Origin: Hymenobacter jejuensis
Lineage (GTDB): Bacteria > Bacteroidota > Bacteroidia > Cytophagales > Hymenobacteraceae
Assembly: GCF_006337165.1 (NCBI RefSeq)
Contig: NZ_CP040896.1
Span: 3,410,001-3,474,000 of the forward strand
Reading direction: 5' to 3'
DNA length: 64,000 nt
The notes beneath the pieces are model-generated. The model was not told the origin of the DNA. It did not search any database and saw only the letters and a list, made by a program, of their open reading frames with translations. The position numbers and the translations under genes are program-made. Positions 60,771 to 64,000 of the stretch are shown here, in pieces. Numbering within the stretch: position 1 is the stretch's first letter; every line of letters begins with the position of its first letter.

Positions 60771-62486
60771 CTAAAACAAGTTGTACAGCTGCGCCAGCGG
60801 CAGCTTGGTCGCAGGCTCGCAGGTCAGGTGTACGCCGTCGACGGTGACTTTGTAAGTTTCCGGATCTACTTGAATGTTAGGTAGATAGTCGTTCAATGCC
60901 ATGTCCTTCTTCGAGATGTTACGGCAGTTCTTGACGGCTACGATCTGCTTCTGCAAGCCGTAATGCTGTTGCACATGCGCAACCGATGCCTGCGACACAA
61001 ACACCATCGACGTTTTGCCAATGGCCGCACCGAAAGAACCGAACATCGGCCTAGAGATAGAGGGCTGCGGCGTCGGGATGGAGGCGTTGGCGTCGCCCAT
61101 CTGCGATTGCACGATGATGCCGCCTTTGATGATCATTTCGGGCCGAGAACCGAAAAACGCTGGTTTCCAGAGCACTAAATCAGCCAGCTTGCCAAGCTCC
61201 ACCGAACCGATTTCCTCTGAAAAGCCGTGCGCACGGGCCGGATTGATGGTGTATTTGGCGACGTAGCGCTTGGCTCTGAAATTATCTGTTTGGGTATCAG
61301 AGTCTTCTGGAAGCAAGCCGCGTTGCTGTTTCATCTTGTGCGCGGTTTGCCAGGTACGCGTCAGGACTTCGCCCACGCGGCCCATCGCCTGCGAGTCGGA
61401 GGAAATGATGCTGAGCGCGCCTAAATCGTGCAGAATATCCTCAGTAGCAATGGTTTCGCCCCGGATGCGGCTTTCGGCAAAGGCCACGTCTTCGGGAATG
61501 TTGCGATCAAGATGGTGGCAAACCATGAGCATGTCGAGGTGCTCGTCGATGGTGTTCACCGTGAAGGGCCGCGTCGGGTTTGTGGAGGACGGGATGACGT
61601 TCGGCTCCCCGCAGATTTTAATGATGTCGGGCGCGTGGCCGCCACCGGCGCCTTCGGTGTGGTAGGCGTGTATCGTTCTGCCTTTGAACGCGTTGGTGGA
61701 AGTCTCGACGAAGCCGCTTTCGTTCAGGGTATCAGTATGAATGCACACCTGCACGTCGTATTGGTCGGCGATGGCGAGGCAGTTGTCGATGGCAGCGGGC
61801 GTGGTGCCCCAATCTTCGTGCAGCTTAAACCCCAGAGCGCCAGCCTCGACCTGCTCGATCAGGCCTTCGGGCTTGGAGGAGTTGCCTTTGCCCAGAAAAC
61901 CGAAATTCAGCGGATACGCTTCGGTCGCCTTCAGCATCATTTCGATGTAGAAAGCACCGGGCGTGCAGGTCGTGGCGGTGGTGCCCGCCGCCGGGCCGGT
62001 GCCGCCGCCTACCATCGTGGTCACGCCCGACGCCAAGGCTTCGTTAATCTGCTGAGGGCTAATGAAATGTATGTGGCAATCGATGCCGCCGGCCGTCAGG
62101 ATCTGGCCTTCACCAGCAATTACTTCCGTAGTTACGCCGACTACCATGCCGGGCGTAACGCTGGGCATAATGTGCGGGTTGCCGGCCTTGCCAATCCCAA
62201 CGATCCGGCCGCCTTTAATGCCGATATCGGCTTTGTAAATGCCGGTGTAGTCGATTACTAATGCGTTGGTAATGAGCAAGTCCAACGCATCAGCCTGCCC
62301 AATTCCGGCGGCTTGGCCCATGCCATCGCGAAGCACTTTGCCGCCGCCAAACTTGCACTCCTCGCCGTAGACGCAATAGTCCTTTTCGACTTCTACGATT
62401 AGGTCGGTATCGCCTAGGCGCACTTTGTCGCCTACAGTGGGGCCGTACATATCGGCGTACGCGCGCCGGTCGATAGGTAGGGACAT
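60771..62486 (-). CDS. ureC: urease subunit alpha
   Basis: A 571-residue catalytic subunit, of normal family length. The nickel His pair is HIH (138-140), the carbamylated Lys is in [12 protein letters not shown] (Lys 221), the later nickel ligands are in CIHTDTLNE and [18 protein letters not shown], the flap Cys/His is in [20 protein letters not shown], and the last Asp ligand is in [11 protein letters not shown]. It hydrolyses urea to ammonia and carbamate in the cytoplasm. It is downstream of the fused ureAB gene but separated from it by an extra low-GC gene. Confidence 0.97.
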   Translation of the reverse strand: MSLPIDRRAYADMYGPTVGDKVRLGDTDLIVEVEKDYCVYGEECKFGGGKVLRDGMGQAAGIGQADALDLLITNALVIDYTGIYKADIGIKGGRIVGIGKAGNPHIMPSVTPGMVVGVTTEVIAGEGQILTAGGIDCHIHFISPQQINEALASGVTTMVGGGTGPAAGTTATTCTPGAFYIEMMLKATEAYPLNFGFLGKGNSSKPEGLIEQVEAGALGFKLHEDWGTTPAAIDNCLAIADQYDVQVCIHTDTLNESGFVETSTNAFKGRTIHAYHTEGAGGGHAPDIIKICGEPNVIPSSTNPTRPFTVNTIDEHLDMLMVCHHLDRNIPEDVAFAESRIRGETIATEDILHDLGALSIISSDSQAMGRVGEVLTRTWQTAHKMKQQRGLLPEDSDTQTDNFRAKRYVAKYTINPARAHGFSEEIGSVELGKLADLVLWKPAFFGSRPEMIIKGGIIVQSQMGDANASIPTPQPSISRPMFGSFGAAIGKTSMVFVSQASVAHVQQHYGLQKQIVAVKNCRNISKKDMALNDYLPNIQVDPETYKVTVDGVHLTCEPATKLPLAQLYNLF

Positions 62487-62521
62487 AGAATATGTTTAAT
62501 GTGTTGATTCCTGAATCAGTG

Positions 62522-63076
62522 CTAGAACTCACGCATTACTTCAGCGACAAGTGCCGCTGAATCACTGCTCAACCGTCGGAAGTGACCTTGTAAACCTACA
62601 TGGGATATTTTCCCCTCTTCATTGATTGAAAGCCTTTTCTCAAAGCCAGGTTTCTGACCAAAGCGGAGGTTGCTCACTATCTCAGTTGATAGATTAAAAT
62701 CAAATCTTAAACCTGTTCCAGTCCCTAGAGCAACATTTTCAATACAACTCCTAGGAATACGATGTCCTAGCTCAGGGTTCTGCTTTAGTAGCTTATGGGC
62801 CGAAGTGTCCCATAATTCGTTGTTGAACCTGGATATGTTTTGTCCTTTTAGGTACTCTTCAGCGTCAAGAATGCTCGTCACCCGCATTCGGCCAATTATA
62901 AATAGTTGGCCATTTTTTATCGACACAGGATGGATGATGTCGCCGACCGTAACTCGGCCTAATGGTGGAACGGACGTATGAGAGCCACCATAAATTGCTT
63001 GTAATGGTCCCTGATCATGGGCTTGTGCCAAGCGCTTACACCAATCTGTAGGCCAAAGGATGAAATAGGAATTCAT
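62522..63076 (-). CDS. hypothetical protein inserted in the urease operon, low GC
   Basis: A 184-residue protein that I cannot assign. The first part (MNSYFILWPTDWCKRLAQAH to VGDIIHPVSIKNGQLFIIGR) looks like a small beta-barrel of the PUA/EVE/ASCH kind, where a VGD turn precedes a strand (weak resemblance). The second part has GTGLRFDFNLSTEIVSNLRF and GLQGHFRRLSSDSAALVAEV. Sampled lines of the gene are near 40% GC against about 60% around it, and its codon use is unlike its neighbours, suggesting transfer. It fits tightly between ureAB (9 bases) and ureC (35 bases), same strand, so it must be cotranscribed. No role in urease assembly is known for such a protein. Confidence 0.75.
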   Translation of the reverse strand: MNSYFILWPTDWCKRLAQAHDQGPLQAIYGGSHTSVPPLGRVTVGDIIHPVSIKNGQLFIIGRMRVTSILDAEEYLKGQNISRFNNELWDTSAHKLLKQNPELGHRIPRSCIENVALGTGTGLRFDFNLSTEIVSNLRFGQKPGFEKRLSINEEGKISHVGLQGHFRRLSSDSAALVAEVMREF

Positions 63077-63085
63077 TAGCAGAGC

Positions 63086-63817
63086 TTAGATTTTGTTCAT
63101 TGCCGCCTGCTTATTTTCCTCATCCAGCTTCCCATCAATCAGCCCATTGCCGCCATACACAATGCGTTCGCCAGCCAGCGCTACCAGCGTCACGCGCTTG
63201 CGCTCGCCGGGCTCGAAGCGGACGGCCGTGCCGGCCGGGATGTTGAGCCGGAACCCAAAGGCTTTTTCGCGGTCGAATTGCAGGGCGGCGTTGGTTTCGA
63301 AGAACGGGTAATGCGAGCCGACCTGCACCGGGCGGTCGCCGAGGTTGGTAACTTCCAGCTCCACCGTAGCGCGGCCTTCGTTTAATATAATGTCTTCATT
63401 ATGAAGTAGATACTCACCGGGGTTGGCGCTGAGCAAGTTGTCGGGCGAGGGCGTTTGCGAGGCGTTGAGTACAAGTCCGGAACCGTACAAAGCCAGTTCG
63501 GGTATGCCATGCTGACGGCAGATGGGTTGGTGCACGGTCACGAGCTTGGTGCCGTCGGGGAAGGTGCCCTCAACCTGCACTTCGGCCACTAACTCGGCCA
63601 CGCCTTCCATCACATCATCGAGGCCCAGAATCTTTTTGCCTTTGTCCATGAGCGTGGCCACGCGCTCGCCGTCGCGAATAAACTCGAGCAGTTGGGTCGC
63701 GATGAGCGCCACGGCTTCGGGGTAGTTGAGGCGCAGGCCGCGGGCGTACCGCTTCTGAGCCACCACGCCCGCATTGTGCAGCACCAGTTTATCGATGTCT
63801 TTGGGAGAAAGATGCAT
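63086..63817 (-). CDS. ureAB: fused urease gamma-beta subunit
   Basis: A 243-residue fusion of the two small urease subunits. Residues 1 to about 100 are the gamma part ([60 protein letters not shown]). From about 130 the beta part has [47 protein letters not shown] and [16 protein letters not shown]. The fusion also occurs in some other bacteria and in plants in longer form. The codons for [13 protein letters not shown] are very AT-rich and may be a degenerate copy of the repeat element. It is first of the cluster's structural genes, 11 bases after a UreH-like gene. Confidence 0.95.
   Translation of the reverse strand: MHLSPKDIDKLVLHNAGVVAQKRYARGLRLNYPEAVALIATQLLEFIRDGERVATLMDKGKKILGLDDVMEGVAELVAEVQVEGTFPDGTKLVTVHQPICRQHGIPELALYGSGLVLNASQTPSPDNLLSANPGEYLLHNEDIILNEGRATVELEVTNLGDRPVQVGSHYPFFETNAALQFDREKAFGFRLNIPAGTAVRFEPGERKRVTLVALAGERIVYGGNGLIDGKLDEENKQAAMNKI
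63381..63417 (-). repeat. AT-rich element, copy 28, degenerate, inside ureAB
   Basis: On the minus strand: GTGAGTATCTACTTCATAAT then GAAGACATTATATTAAA. The ends match the family; the middle is expanded. It covers a position where other ureases also have sequence, so it is not an insertion. Confidence 0.35.
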
Positions 63818-63828
63818 GCGCTAACGCG

Positions 63829-64000
63829 TTAGAAATGAAGGTTTTCGTAAATCATGCGGCTACCGTACACGATGCAGATCCCGGAGGACAACACGACGGC
63901 ACTCAGGCGCAGCGAGCGGTTTATTTTCATGCGCTTCGTGAATGGGATGCTGAACAAGCCGGCCACCGTGAGCATGCCCAGCATCGAGCCGAGCCCAAAG
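63829..64000 (-). CDS. C-terminal end of a UreH-like nickel transporter (partial)
   Basis: The last 56 residues of a gene entering from the right edge. FGLGSMLGMLTVAGLFSIPF is a hydrophobic helix, followed by basic TKRMKINRSLRL and a second helix VVLSSGICIVYGSRMIY. The pattern of two C-terminal helices and its place 11 bases before ureAB fit UreH/TauE-like membrane proteins that import nickel for urease. The call rests on context as much as on sequence, because most of the gene is outside the window. Confidence 0.6.
   Translation of the reverse strand, partial: FGLGSMLGMLTVAGLFSIPFTKRMKINRSLRLSAVVLSSGICIVYGSRMIYENLHF

Noticed and set aside
1..64000. tRNA, rRNA, CRISPR array, insertion sequence or prophage
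   Set aside because: No cloverleaf-like TTCGA-type T-loop with acceptor pairing was seen in any spacer, no regularly spaced direct repeats, and no transposase, integrase or phage gene.

Overview
The window is chromosomal DNA of a Bacteroidota bacterium, most likely a Hymenobacter-type member of the Cytophagales. This is inferred from content, since no rRNA is present. The signs are a SusC/SusD pair, a type IX secretion (T9SS) sorting domain, a LytS/LytTR pair beside a TonB-linked receptor, a fused urease gamma-beta subunit, promoter-like TAnnTTTG boxes, and GC-rich coding sequence (near 60% by eye) separated by very AT-rich spacers. I see no tRNA, rRNA, CRISPR array, transposase or prophage gene.

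Layout. 1-8415: an M6 metalloprotease cut by the left edge, a SerB-SerA fusion for serine synthesis, a small membrane protein, a YetF/DUF421 protein with an added zinc-ribbon tail, an aldo/keto reductase, TatA and a LytTR/LytS two-component pair. 8818-12389: a TonB-linked outer-membrane protein with a long low-complexity tail, and a DUF983 protein. 12576-29204: an alpha-glucan region with an AraC regulator, two tandem GH13 amylases (one cytoplasmic, one a lipoprotein), a branching enzyme, the N-terminal half of a GT-B glycosyltransferase and a GH31 alpha-glucosidase. It is interspersed with an M1 peptidase, a gamma-glutamyltransferase, an ABM monooxygenase and two tandem paralogues of unknown function. 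29301-33181: an alpha/beta hydrolase coupled to a T9SS cargo protein, a rhomboid protease, and a neighbour sharing its N-terminal module. 33336-37902: two small disordered proteins, then three enzymes that look like a cell-wall set (beta-lactamase-fold hydrolase, VanX-type dipeptidase, GHL10 glycosidase). 37986-46986: a SusC/SusD/lipoprotein operon divergent from two tandem HGSNAT-like membrane acyltransferases. 47040-58014: a DUF2059 protein, an acyl-CoA ligase, an L,D-transpeptidase facing a NagZ-type GH3/beta-lactamase fusion, a carboxypeptidase-regulatory-domain protein, an SDR reductase and a HAD phosphatase. 58061-64000: a urease cluster (ureD convergent with ureG, ureF, ureC, an inserted low-GC gene, fused ureAB, and the end of a UreH-like transporter gene).

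The most unusual signal is not a gene. An AT-rich element of about 27 bp, with a TGATWATCA core and consensus near TAARTAYYTGATWATCAA, recurs more than 20 times. It often contains or touches a stop codon and usually lies between that stop and a GC-rich hairpin. Several copies lie inside reading frames, and in two of these the protein has the same length as its tandem paralogue, which lacks the element. I know of no description of this family. It is the best candidate here for something undescribed.
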